Positions 1 through 8,300 of a DNA stretch of 33,349 nt are shown here, piece after piece. Source of the stretch: CAZLCK01 sp964558235 (GTDB taxonomy: Bacteria; Actinomycetota; Coriobacteriia; Coriobacteriales; CADBOM01); contig CAZLCK010000013.1 of assembly GCA_964558235.1 (NCBI GenBank), forward strand, positions 1 through 33,349, read 5' to 3'. The first letter of the stretch is position 1, and each line of letters opens with the position of its first letter. The translations under genes and the position numbers were made by a program. The notes beneath the pieces were generated by a model that ran no database searches, was not told the DNA's origin, and was given only the letters and a program-made list of their open reading frames with translations.

Positions 1-482
1 TTAGCGACGCAGAACTTGCTGGCGGTAAGGTTAAGGCGCTCTTTGACAGGGTGAAGATACGCGACCTTTACGACGTTTGTAGCCTCGAAGGTGTGCTTGC
101 CAATGCCGACAAGGACTACGAAACCCTCGTTCATCAAGTAATGCTCTACTACGCCTCTCTTTCGGCGCGCTTTCCCCAACCCTTTGAAGGTCGCACAGAG
201 AGATTTTTCGATAAGGAAGCAGAGCTGGAAAGCCAACTTCTTCCCATGCTGCGAGCATCAGACGAGCGTCCAACCCTCCAGAAACTCATTGTGAACGCCG
301 AGCGGTTTATAGAAAGGCGCGTTCTGCCGCGTACTGATAGCGAGCAAAAGTACCTTGAACTCTTTGCTGCTGGAGACTATCGTCCCGCACTGCTCTTTTC
401 CGATATCCAGATGGCGGCAGCTGCTAAGCAAAGTCCTGTTGCGCTCTGGAAGTTGCAGAACCTGAAGCGCATGAGAGACTAA
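1..482 (+). CDS. AbiEii-like nucleotidyltransferase toxin, C-terminal part
   Basis: This gene is cut by the left window edge; the open frame runs from base 3 to the TAA ending at 482, about 160 codons. The internal GTG at 51 is probably not the start, because the frame is open upstream and family-like there: an ELAGGKVKAL stretch is followed by DR and then RDLYDV. That pattern (E-L-x-x-x-K-x-x-A-L, R, R-D-L-Y-D) is typical of the region after the catalytic core in AbiEii/AbiGii nucleotidyltransferase toxins. The rest is helical with no recognised domain. In AbiE systems the antitoxin AbiEi lies just upstream, outside this window. G+C is about 50% in a sampled line, higher than the biosynthetic genes to the right, which fits an accessory gene. 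The catalytic GS/DxD motif is not visible, so activity cannot be judged. Confidence 0.72.
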   Translation, partial: SDAELAGGKVKALFDRVKIRDLYDVCSLEGVLANADKDYETLVHQVMLYYASLSARFPQPFEGRTERFFDKEAELESQLLPMLRASDERPTLQKLIVNAERFIERRVLPRTDSEQKYLELFAAGDYRPALLFSDIQMAAAAKQSPVALWKLQNLKRMRD

Positions 483-571
483 AAGACCTTCATTCCCTAG
501 GTTCGCGGTGACAAATCGCACTGTAGCCAATGAACAATCACTAACAGGCAAAAAAGACTAAAGCTTATCCC

Positions 572-591
572 AAAAAACACCCGGGGGTGTT
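572..591 (-). terminator. Hairpin with T-run on the minus strand
   Basis: AACACCC (576-582) pairs with GGGTGTT (585-591), or with a slightly larger loop if one pair opens. Read on the minus strand the hairpin is followed by six T, the form of an intrinsic terminator. On the plus strand it is preceded by A and followed by TGCAACG, so it is a poor terminator for the gene ending at 482. No minus-strand gene is seen to its right that would need it. Confidence 0.4.
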
Positions 592-631
592 GCAACGTTC
601 GCTAGAACCTAACCTAGAAAGCTAAACTCAC

Positions 632-699
632 ATTACTGATGAAAGGCTATTACTAGTGAAAGGCCATTACTGACGTTAGACCATTACTAATGAAGGCTT
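632..699. repeat. Four tandem 17-nt degenerate repeats
   Basis: Four head-to-tail 17-nt units lie at 632-648, 649-665, 666-682 and 683-699. Each begins ATTACT and continues with a (g/a)-rich segment ending near AAGGCT, AAGGCC, TAGACC and AGGCTT. An inverted pair, TAGAAAGC (615-622) and GCTTTCTA (696-703), brackets the array. The array is iteron-like in form. Its position in a gene-free gap between an accessory toxin gene and the pyr operon does not reveal its role. Confidence 0.8.
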
Positions 700-753
700 T
701 CTAACCTAGGTAACCATTAGAAAATAAGCTAAGACACATCAAAGCTATACAAA

Positions 754-796
754 ACACTAAGGGGCATCGGAGACAATCTGGTGCCCTTTTTAGTGT
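754..796 (+). terminator. Strong bidirectional terminator-like hairpin
   Basis: GGGGCATC (761-768) pairs with GGTGCCCT (780-787) over eight positions including G-U pairs, and is followed by a T-run (787-791). The stem extends outward through ACACTAA (754-760) and TTAGTGT (790-796). The A-rich left and T-rich right sides would let it stop transcription in both directions. It probably insulates the pyr promoter from the toxin gene on the left. Confidence 0.65.
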
Positions 797-824
797 GCCG
801 AGCATGGAATCTTATCTAAGGATT

Positions 825-931
825 GAGGATGAGTAGGGGGTTCACGCGCAGTTTTCGCAGGAGCCAAAACGTCCAGTGGACGTTTTGTGCGACCTCAGGA
901 CTGTTTGAGCATGAACCCTTTGCTCATCCTC
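825..931. repeat. 107-bp imperfect palindrome, possible structured RNA or MITE-like element
   Basis: The outer arms GAGGATGAG (825-833) and CTCATCCTC (923-931) are exact complements. Pairing continues through 834-844 with 912-922 with only G-T wobbles, then becomes patchy. The centre is a separate perfect 10-bp inverted repeat, CAAAACGTCC (865-874) and GGACGTTTTG (878-887), with a 3-nt loop. No credible coding frame covers it. It could be a small RNA, a cruciform site or a miniature mobile element. Confidence 0.6.
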
Positions 932-957
932 ACATCCTCTACAGGACAACATCTTTA

Positions 958-1003
958 GGGGCATCGGACACAATCGGCACAATCGGGCACAATCCGGCGC
1001 CCC
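958..1003. repeat. Hairpin with repeated CGG(n)CACAAT loop
   Basis: GGGGCATCGGA (958-968) pairs with TCCGGCGCCCC (993-1003) with one A-C mismatch and one G-T wobble. The interior repeats CACAATC three times, each copy preceded by CGG-type bases. The left arm matches the left arm of the terminator at 761-778 (AGGGGCATCGGA then ACAATC), so the two hairpins are diverged copies flanking the 825-931 palindrome. Only TT follows the stem, so termination is uncertain. Confidence 0.6.
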
Positions 1004-1006
1004 TTA

Positions 1007-1065
1007 ACAAACTGCATTTATTTAACAGTTTGTATACAAATAACTATGGACATAGGGTGTATACT
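1007..1065 (+). promoter_or_regulatory. Putative pyr operon promoter with palindromic operator
   Basis: A TATACT hexamer at 1060-1065 is a reasonable -10 box, giving a start near 1072 and a leader of about 135 nt. No clear -35 box lies 17 nt upstream. The -35 area is instead occupied by the perfect palindrome TTTGTATACAAA (1029-1040), a plausible repressor or activator site. An 8-bp hairpin, ACAAACTG (1007-1014) and CAGTTTGT (1026-1033), overlaps it. The promoter call rests on position and the -10 alone. Confidence 0.45.
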
Positions 1066-1091
1066 AATTAGCAAGTTTAAGACCTTTAATT

Positions 1092-1206
1092 CGGTACAGA
1101 GAGACCGACAAGGCGAAACGCGAAAATACGTTAAATAAAGATACAATGTAGTCAAACTAAGCGGCCGCCGGTCTGTCTGCACGCCTAAGATTAGGAAGGG
1201 GTGCTT
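1092..1206 (+). promoter_or_regulatory. PyrR-type RNA leader of the pyr operon
   Basis: CGGT-A-CAGAGA-G-ACCG (1092-1107) folds into a short hairpin with a CAGAGA loop, followed by ACAAGG. This resembles the PyrR-binding loop of Bacillus pyr leaders (CCAGAGAGGCU then GCAAGG). There is no hairpin with a T-run before the gene, so classical attenuation looks unlikely. CAGAGAGACCG (1097-1107) can instead pair with CGGTCTGTCTG (1169-1179) in 10 of 11 positions. Just downstream, GCAC (1179-1182) with GTGC (1201-1204) and CCTA (1184-1187) with TAGG (1192-1195) can hide the AGGAAGG ribosome binding site. UMP-dependent translational control by PyrR, as known for a mycobacterial pyr operon, is inferred. 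Confidence 0.55.
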
Positions 1207-1797
1207 ATGGTAGCAGGTGGCAAGATCAAGTCGGTTTGCATGAATGCCGTCGAGATCGAAAGATCGCTTACTCGCATAGCACATCAAATCCTCGAGAAAA
1301 ATAAGGGCGCGCAAAACATCGCATTGGTAGGTATTGTTACCAGAGGAGATGTTTTAGCTAAGCGCCTGCGCGACAAAATCGAGGAGATCGAGGGTATAAA
1401 AGTTCCAGTCGGAAAGCTTGATATCACATTTTATCGAGACGACTTCACTCAATTTTTGGCTCCCGAAATCTATTCAACAGATATTCCATTTTCAATCGAT
1501 GGCAAAGATGTCATCTTAGTCGATGACATCTTATACACTGGGCGTACAATCCGCGCCGCTCTTGATGCGCTTATCGATATCGGACGTCCATCGAGAGTTG
1601 AGTTGGCAGTCTTGGTCGATAGGGGACATAGAGAACTGCCGATAAGACCCGATTTTGTTGGTAAGAATGTTCCATCGGCTTCTAATGAAAACGTTAGACT
1701 TTTCTTAAGTGAGGTCGATGGCAAAACAGAGGTTGAGATCCTAAGCGTTGAAGATGGAGGCCGTGCAGGTGCTGCTCCAATAAGTGGAGGTGACTAA
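1207..1797 (+). CDS. pyrR: PyrR, pyrimidine operon RNA-binding regulator / uracil phosphoribosyltransferase
   Basis: PyrR binds UMP or UTP and the pyr mRNA leader to repress pyrimidine synthesis; many members also convert uracil and PRPP to UMP. The 196-residue product has the usual length. It carries the PRPP-binding loop VILVDDILYTGRT at about residues 100-112 and the family-typical GIVTRGDVLAKRL near residue 41. I chose ATG 1207 because AGGAAGG (1193-1199) is well spaced for it, whereas GTG 1201 is only one or two bases from that site. It heads the pyr operon, and a PyrR-like leader lies directly upstream, which suggests autoregulation. Its TAA is one base before the pyrB start. Confidence 0.93.
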   Translation: MVAGGKIKSVCMNAVEIERSLTRIAHQILEKNKGAQNIALVGIVTRGDVLAKRLRDKIEEIEGIKVPVGKLDITFYRDDFTQFLAPEIYSTDIPFSIDGKDVILVDDILYTGRTIRAALDALIDIGRPSRVELAVLVDRGHRELPIRPDFVGKNVPSASNENVRLFLSEVDGKTEVEILSVEDGGRAGAAPISGGD

Positions 1798-1798
1798 G

Positions 1799-2752
1799 TT
1801 GACTTTCGCTCACAATCACCTAATTGACATCAAGGAATATAGTCGTGATGACCTAATCACCATCCTGCGCACAGCTGAGCGCTTTAAAGAGATCAACGAA
1901 CGTCGCATCAAAAAGGTTCCAACTTTGCGCGGTTTTACCGTTGTTAACATGTTTAACGAACCTTCAACTCGTACACGCTCTTCCTTTGAGATGGCAGAAA
2001 AAAGGCTCTCCTGCGATACCTTGAACTTTGGTGGATCCTCCTCATCGACTGTTAAAGGAGAAAGTCTATCCGACACCATCAAGACGCTCTGTTCATACAA
2101 AATTGACATGATAGTCGTAAGAGATCGTCACGCTGGTGTTCCAAGAAAGATTGCAGATACGGTTGGCGTTAAAGTTATCGACGCAGGTGATGGAAAACAT
2201 CAACACCCAACACAGGCTCTGCTCGATCTCTACTCAATCTGGAAACATATCGGCTCTTTTGAAGCATTTGCAGGCTTAAAGGTTGGAATTGTGGGAGACA
2301 TTAGCCACTCGAGAGTGTGCGGGTCTTTGATTCCAGCGCTAAAGATTATGGGAAGCGATGTTACGGTTGTAGCTCCAGGTACCCTTCTTCCAGCTAGGCC
2401 AGACATTCTTGGGATCGACAGAGTTTCAAATAATTTCGATGACGTCCTAGGTGAGCTCGATGTGGTCTATATGCTTCGTATTCAGCAAGAGCGCCTCGAA
2501 GCCTCGCCATTTCCAACGCTTCGTGAATATAACAAGTTTTACGGGCTTACTAAAGAGCGTGACAATCTTATGAAACCAGATGCGATTATTTGCCACCCCG
2601 GACCGATCAACCGTGGTGTTGAGTTGGATAGCTTTATGGCAGATCATCCAAATCGCTCGGTGATTTTAGATCAAGTCTATGCAGGCATCTTGGTAAGAAT
2701 GGCCTCTTTATATCTGTTATTAGGGGGTACAGACGATGGCTTTAATGCTTAA
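1799..2752 (+). CDS. pyrB: Aspartate carbamoyltransferase catalytic subunit
   Basis: PyrB condenses carbamoyl phosphate with aspartate to give carbamoyl aspartate, the first committed pyrimidine step. The carbamoyl-phosphate loop STRTRSSFE lies near residue 48, with HPTQALLDLYSI in the middle and a C-terminal HPGPINRGVEL, all characteristic. The length of 317 residues is normal. I chose TTG 1799: GGAGG at 1787-1791 is well placed for it, and it follows the pyrR stop by one base. GTG 1784, further upstream, lies inside pyrR with no ribosome binding site. No pyrI regulatory subunit is seen, which is usual outside enterobacteria and archaea. Confidence 0.95.
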   Translation: MTFAHNHLIDIKEYSRDDLITILRTAERFKEINERRIKKVPTLRGFTVVNMFNEPSTRTRSSFEMAEKRLSCDTLNFGGSSSSTVKGESLSDTIKTLCSYKIDMIVVRDRHAGVPRKIADTVGVKVIDAGDGKHQHPTQALLDLYSIWKHIGSFEAFAGLKVGIVGDISHSRVCGSLIPALKIMGSDVTVVAPGTLLPARPDILGIDRVSNNFDDVLGELDVVYMLRIQQERLEASPFPTLREYNKFYGLTKERDNLMKPDAIICHPGPINRGVELDSFMADHPNRSVILDQVYAGILVRMASLYLLLGGTDDGFNA

Positions 2753-4025
2753 GAACGCTCGCTTGATAGATCCGCAAGTTGGTCTTGACACCATCGCTGA
2801 TGTGTTAGTTCGAGATGGAGTGATTGTTGAGATTGGCAAAGATCTTGAGATGCCAAAAGGTGTTGAACGCGATCTAGCGGGAAAGATTTTGATGCCAGGA
2901 TTTGTCGATTTGCATGTGCACTTTAGAGACCCGGGTTTAGAACACAAAGAAGACATTGCTTCTGGTAGCAGAGCTGCAGCTCATGGTGGAATTACAGCTG
3001 TCTGCTGTATGCCAAATACCTCTCCAACGATCGATAACGCTGTTGCAGTTGAATATATAAAGACCACTGCAGAGCACGCCGGAAAATGTCGAGTATATGC
3101 ATGTGGTGCATGCACAAAGGATCGCAAAGGTGAAATCCTGTCTGAGATTGGCGATATGGTCGATCATGGTGCGGTTGCATTTTCTGATGATGGGAGCGGA
3201 GTTCAAGATGCTGGTATGATGCGTCGCGTGATGGACTATCTTGCTCCATTTAATCGCGTACTAATGAGCCACTGCCAAGATAATTCACTATCCGATGGCG
3301 GACAGGTAAATGAAGGTGTTGTCTCTACAAGGTTAGGTCTTTTGGGATGGCCAGCGATCGCTGAGGAGATACAGATCTTACGTGATATTGAGCTAAGTCG
3401 CCTGACAGGTTGTCCTCTTCATATTCAACACATTACTACAGCACGCGGTCTTGATTATGTAAGGCGTGCCAAGGCCGAGGGACTAAGTGTTACCTGTGAA
3501 GCAACTCCACATCATCTGCTTTTAACCGAGGATGCAATAGGAGATGATTATCCAACATCTCTAAAAGTAAACCCTCCTCTTAGAACCGAAGAGGATCGTC
3601 AGGCTCTAGTAGAGGGTTTAAAGGATGGCACGATCGACGCAATCGCAACAGATCATGCTCCACACGCTGATTTTGAAAAAGATGCCGAATTTGAGCTTGC
3701 GCCATTTGGTATGACAGGACTAGAGACTGCTGTTGGACTAGCACTTAGCGAGCTTGTAGCACCAGGCATTATAGACTTCAATCGTCTGGTGGAGCTAATG
3801 GCAATTAATCCACGGAAGATACTTAGGCTTGAACCCCTAAAACTTGAGAAGGGTAATGTGGCCGACTTTACTATCGTCGACCCTGAACTTGAGTGGATCG
3901 TTGATGCAGATGATTTTGAGTCGCGATCTACAAATTCTGGATTTATAGGAAAGAGGATTAAAGGTCGCCCGACGGATACATATGTTGGAGGCTATGCGAC
4001 CATGGAGGATGGAAAGGTGGTTTAG
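2736..4025 (+). CDS. pyrC: Dihydroorotase, type I
   Basis: PyrC closes carbamoyl aspartate to dihydroorotate. The zinc-binding HVH in VDLHVHFRDPG is at residues 60-62, followed by MPNTSP, SHCQD, HIQHITT and ATDHAPH, the ordered metal and substrate motifs of the long class I dihydroorotases of Gram-positive and actinobacterial type. The length is 429 residues. ATG 2736 overlaps the end of pyrB by 17 bases and has GGGGG about eight bases upstream; ATG 2745 is a possible alternative. The overlap implies translational coupling. Confidence 0.95.
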   Translation: MALMLKNARLIDPQVGLDTIADVLVRDGVIVEIGKDLEMPKGVERDLAGKILMPGFVDLHVHFRDPGLEHKEDIASGSRAAAHGGITAVCCMPNTSPTIDNAVAVEYIKTTAEHAGKCRVYACGACTKDRKGEILSEIGDMVDHGAVAFSDDGSGVQDAGMMRRVMDYLAPFNRVLMSHCQDNSLSDGGQVNEGVVSTRLGLLGWPAIAEEIQILRDIELSRLTGCPLHIQHITTARGLDYVRRAKAEGLSVTCEATPHHLLLTEDAIGDDYPTSLKVNPPLRTEEDRQALVEGLKDGTIDAIATDHAPHADFEKDAEFELAPFGMTGLETAVGLALSELVAPGIIDFNRLVELMAINPRKILRLEPLKLEKGNVADFTIVDPELEWIVDADDFESRSTNSGFIGKRIKGRPTDTYVGGYATMEDGKVV

Positions 4026-4029
4026 CGCT

Positions 4030-5325
4030 TTGGCAATTGAGATCAAAACGAGCACAAAACCTGCGATCTTAGTATTAGAAGATGGTGAAGTTTTTCGCGG
4101 TAAAGCATGCGGCGCTAAAGGTGAGGCTACAGGTGAAGTTTGTTTCAACACAACCTTGGTTGGATACCTAGAAGTTGTATCCGATCCTTCTTATGCTGGA
4201 CAAATCGTAACTATGACCTACCCGCACATCGGAAATTACGGTGTAAATCTCTCTGATATGCAATCGGATGGGATGGCTCTAAAAGGGCTGGTTGTACGCT
4301 CGATGTGCTATGAACCATCGAATTTTAGAAGCGAGATGGCTCTGCCGGATTTACTAGAACAAAAAGGTGTTGTGGCAATTGAGGGAGTGGATACCCGCAA
4401 GCTTACGCGCCATATTCGCGATTTTGGAGCAATGCGAGGGATCATCTCCACAATCGATTTTGATGTCGAGTCGCTCCTAGAAAAGGTGAGGGCATCTGAG
4501 CCGCTAGAGGGGAAAAACTTGGCTGCCACTGTTAGCACAAGCAAGCCTTATAAGTTTATAGATGATAGTGAACGCTTTGCTTTTGCAAAAGATCCTTCAC
4601 CTGCGCCAAAGTATCGCGTGGCTGCAATTGACTGTGGCATCAAAAGGGGTATCTTACGCGGACTTGTTCAAGTGGGTTGTGAAGTTGAAGTTCTCCCTTG
4701 GGATACAGACGCTCAAACGATACTTGATGGCGGCTACGATGGCGTGTTCTTCTCAAACGGACCAGGGGATCCTGAACCAGTTGATAAGACGATCGAGCTT
4801 GCAGATGCCTTGCTTTCAAAGATTGCGATTTTTGGAATTTGTCTAGGTAATCAGATGCTTTCAAAGGCATGTGACGCTCGCATTATCAAGCTAAAGTTTG
4901 GCCATCATGGGGGAAATCAGCCAGTTATGAATCTTTTGACTGGACGTGTCGAGATCACAAGTCAAAACCACGGTTTTGCAGTTGATTTTTCATCGTTAGG
5001 AGAGATAATCCCTGAGCTTTCTGGTGGGCATAGCTCTCACGAAGAAGATCTGCGAGTGTGGAGCGAAGCTGGAATTGCACCGGTTGTGCAGAACAAAAAG
5101 TATGGACGCATTCAGCTTACGCATGTAAATCTAAACGATGGTACATCAGAAGGCATAGCATTTCTAGACATCCCAGCATTTTCTGTTCAATACCATCCAG
5201 AGGCTAGTCCAGGACCAACAGATTCTGGCTATCTGTTCAATGCTTTTGTTCGCCTGATGGAGAACAGAGAAGACTATCTAGACATTGATATTGCGCAAAA
5301 TCGCTTGGCCGGTTGGCATTCATAA
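4030..5325 (+). CDS. carA: Carbamoyl-phosphate synthase small (glutaminase) subunit
   Basis: CarA hydrolyses glutamine and channels ammonia to CarB. The N-terminal half has the small-chain domain (AILVLEDGEVFRG, FNTTLVGYLEV). The C-terminal half is a class I glutamine amidotransferase with nucleophile Cys in FGICLGNQ and His-Glu in QYHPEASPGP. The frame is open upstream within pyrC. I prefer TTG 4030, behind AAAGGTGG (4013-4020), giving an 11-residue lead before AILVLEDG. ATG 4006 or 3991 would add residues that look like out-of-frame pyrC. The start is therefore moderately certain and the identity is firm. Confidence 0.93.
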   Translation: MAIEIKTSTKPAILVLEDGEVFRGKACGAKGEATGEVCFNTTLVGYLEVVSDPSYAGQIVTMTYPHIGNYGVNLSDMQSDGMALKGLVVRSMCYEPSNFRSEMALPDLLEQKGVVAIEGVDTRKLTRHIRDFGAMRGIISTIDFDVESLLEKVRASEPLEGKNLAATVSTSKPYKFIDDSERFAFAKDPSPAPKYRVAAIDCGIKRGILRGLVQVGCEVEVLPWDTDAQTILDGGYDGVFFSNGPGDPEPVDKTIELADALLSKIAIFGICLGNQMLSKACDARIIKLKFGHHGGNQPVMNLLTGRVEITSQNHGFAVDFSSLGEIIPELSGGHSSHEEDLRVWSEAGIAPVVQNKKYGRIQLTHVNLNDGTSEGIAFLDIPAFSVQYHPEASPGPTDSGYLFNAFVRLMENREDYLDIDIAQNRLAGWHS

Positions 5326-5346
5326 ACAAAAAGGAAGTGTTGAGCT

Positions 5347-8300
5347 TTGCCACGTAGAGAAGATATAAAAAAGATTTTACTAATTGGATCTGGGCCTATT
5401 ACGATTGGCCAAGCATGTGAATTTGACTATTCAGGAACTCAAGCATGCAAGGTGTTGGCTAACGATGGTTACGATGTAATTTTGGTTAATTCCAATCCAG
5501 CAACCATCATGACAGATCCTGTTATGGCATCACGCACCTATATCGAACCAATTACGGCTGATGCTATTGAGAAGATTATTGAAGACGAACGTCCCGACGC
5601 ACTTTTGCCAACGCTTGGTGGACAGACTGCACTTAATTGTGCTGTTGAACTTGCTAAAAAAGGTGTATTGGACAAGTATGGCGTCGAGATGATTGGCTGC
5701 GATCTTTCTGCTATCAATAAGGGCGAAGATCGTAAAGAGTTTGCGCAAGCTATGGCAGAGATTGGAATTGAGTGTGCGCGCAGTGGGTATGTCTACACTG
5801 TTGAGGATGCTCTAAAGTTCTCCGACGAGCTAGGCTTTCCTCTAGTTTTGCGCCCAAGTTACACACTTGGTGGTGCTGGTGGAGGAATCGCCTATAACAA
5901 GCAGGAACTTATCGACATCGTAAGACAAGGTTTGGATTTGTCGCCTACCAGCGAGGTCTTAGTCGAAGAGTCGATTATAGGTTGGAAAGAGTATGAGATG
6001 GAGGTCATGCGCGATAGCGCTGGCAATGCCATCATCATCTGCTCGATTGAAAATTTTGATGCTATGGGAGTTCATACTGGTGACTCGATCACAGTTGCTC
6101 CTTCGCAGACCATGAGCGATATCGAGTATCAGCGCATGAGGGTTGCCTCACTTGCAATTCTTGAAAAGATCGGTGTTGCTACTGGCGGATCCAATGTTCA
6201 ATTTGCAATCAATCCAAAAGATGGACGCATGATTGTTGTTGAGATGAACCCAAGAGTTTCTCGCTCGTCGGCTTTGGCCTCTAAAGCAACGGGCTTTCCA
6301 ATCGCAAAGGCTGCTGCAAAGCTTGCTGTAGGCTACACGCTTGATGAGATAGTAAACGACATTACATCTGCAACTCCGGCGTGCTTTGAGCCGACTATCG
6401 ACTATGTTGTCGTAAAAGTTCCGCGCTTTGCATTTGAAAAGTTTAAGGGAACAGATGAGACTCTAACTACGCGTATGAAGGCTGTCGGTGAGGTCATGGC
6501 AATTGGTCGTACTTTCGATGAGGCTCTCGGCAAAGCTATGCGCTCGCTTGAGAACAATCGCGACGGACTTGGCAGTGATGGCCGCGATCTCTTCGATGAG
6601 GACTCATTTGAAAAGATGCTCTCTAGGCCAACTGAGCACAGAATCTATTACATGATCGAGGCTCTAAGGCGCGGTATGTCTATCGATGAGGTTGCTTCGA
6701 TTACAAGCATCGATCCATGGTTTGTTGGAAGGCTTGCCCACATCGTTGCAGTGGAAAAAAGAATCGGCGCAAATACCCTTGATGGATTGAGTGCCGACGA
6801 TATGCGACTTGCAAAACAAAGCGGTCTTTCGGATAGACAGATCGCCTTTCTTACCGGCGAATATGATTCTTCACATACTGGAAGCGCCATCGTGGAGCAG
6901 GCAGAAAAGCGCGTTCGCGATCGTAGAAAATCACTCGGAGTACTCCCCACATTTAAAACGGTAGATACGTGTGGCGCAGAGTTTGAGTCGATTACAAACT
7001 ACTATTACAAGACCTACGAAGATGAGGATGAGGTTAGACCATGCGATAAGCCAAAAGCGATGATTTTGGGCGCGGGTCCAAATCGTATTGGTCAAGGTAT
7101 TGAATTTGATTATTGCTGTGTACACGCAAGTTATGCGCTTTCTGATATGGGTTATGAGACGATCATGGTCAACTCAAACCCAGAGACAGTTTCGACCGAC
7201 TATGACACATCTGACAGATTATATTTTGAGCCTCTAACTTTCGAAGATGTAATGGATATCGTTGAGGCCGAACGTCCAGATGGTGTAGTTGTGACCTTGG
7301 GAGGTCAAACTCCTCTTAAACTTGCACGCGCTTTGGAGGCCGCAGGCGTTGAGATCTTGGGCACTAAGCCCGATTCGATCGATCTAGCAGAGGATCGTGA
7401 GCGTTTTAGTGCTCTTCTAGATGAGATGGGAATTGCCTATCCTTCTGCGGGAGTTGCAAGTTCGTTTGATGAGGCCGTTGAGGTCGCTCATCGTATTGGA
7501 TTTCCGTTGTTAGTTCGTCCTAGTTATGTCTTGGGCGGCCGAGGCATGGTTATCGCCTACGATGCCGACTCGCTTAAGAAATATATGGTGCAGGCAACGA
7601 GAGTTTCTCCTGATATGCCGATCTATCTCGACAAGTTTTTAGAGAGTGCAGTTGAGCTCGATGTTGACGCTTTGTGCGATGGTACAGAGGTCTATATCGG
7701 CGGTGTTATGGAGCATATTGAGGAGGCAGGAATTCACTCTGGTGATTCGGCGTGTTGCATTCCTCCATTCTCGGTCTCTCAAGAGATTTGCGAACAGCTC
7801 TGTGACTACACTCGCAAGCTTGCTCTCGCGCTCGGAGTTCGTGGTTTGATGAATATCCAATTTGCTGTTAAGGATTCCACAGTCTATGTGATCGAGGTCA
7901 ATCCAAGAGCATCGCGCACAGTTCCATTTGTTTCAAAAGCCACTGGAATTCCTTTGGCAAGGTGTGCAGCAATGATTATGGCTGGTGAAAGCATCGAAAG
8001 TCTTAACCTGCCGCCAGATAATAGAACGATCGATCATTTTAGTGTTAAAGAGGCGGTTATTCCATTTGGAAGATTCCCAGGTGCCGACTTTGTGCTTGGC
8101 CCTGAGATGAAATCCACCGGTGAGGTCATGGGAATCGCTAAAGATTTTCCAGCTGCGTATGCTAAAACCGCACTAGCAATCGATTATTCACTTCCAACAT
8201 CGGGTAGGGTGTTTGTATCCGTTTGTGACCGCGATAAACGTGCAATCATCACAATCGCTAAAGACCTTGTAAAGCTAGGGTTTGAGATTGTTTGCACCTC

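Noticed and set aside
823..1071. 82-codon open frame on the plus strand in the region before pyrR
   Set aside because: It runs through the 825-931 palindrome and the 958-1003 hairpin, has no ribosome binding site and its sequence resembles no protein.
483..1200. Known structural RNA (tmRNA, RNase P, 6S, SRP) or tRNA in the largest gap
   Set aside because: None of the conserved core sequences of these RNAs could be seen, despite the strong hairpins.
1784..1798. GTG start for pyrB inside pyrR
   Set aside because: TTG 1799 has the well-placed GGAGG and gives the normal N-terminus.
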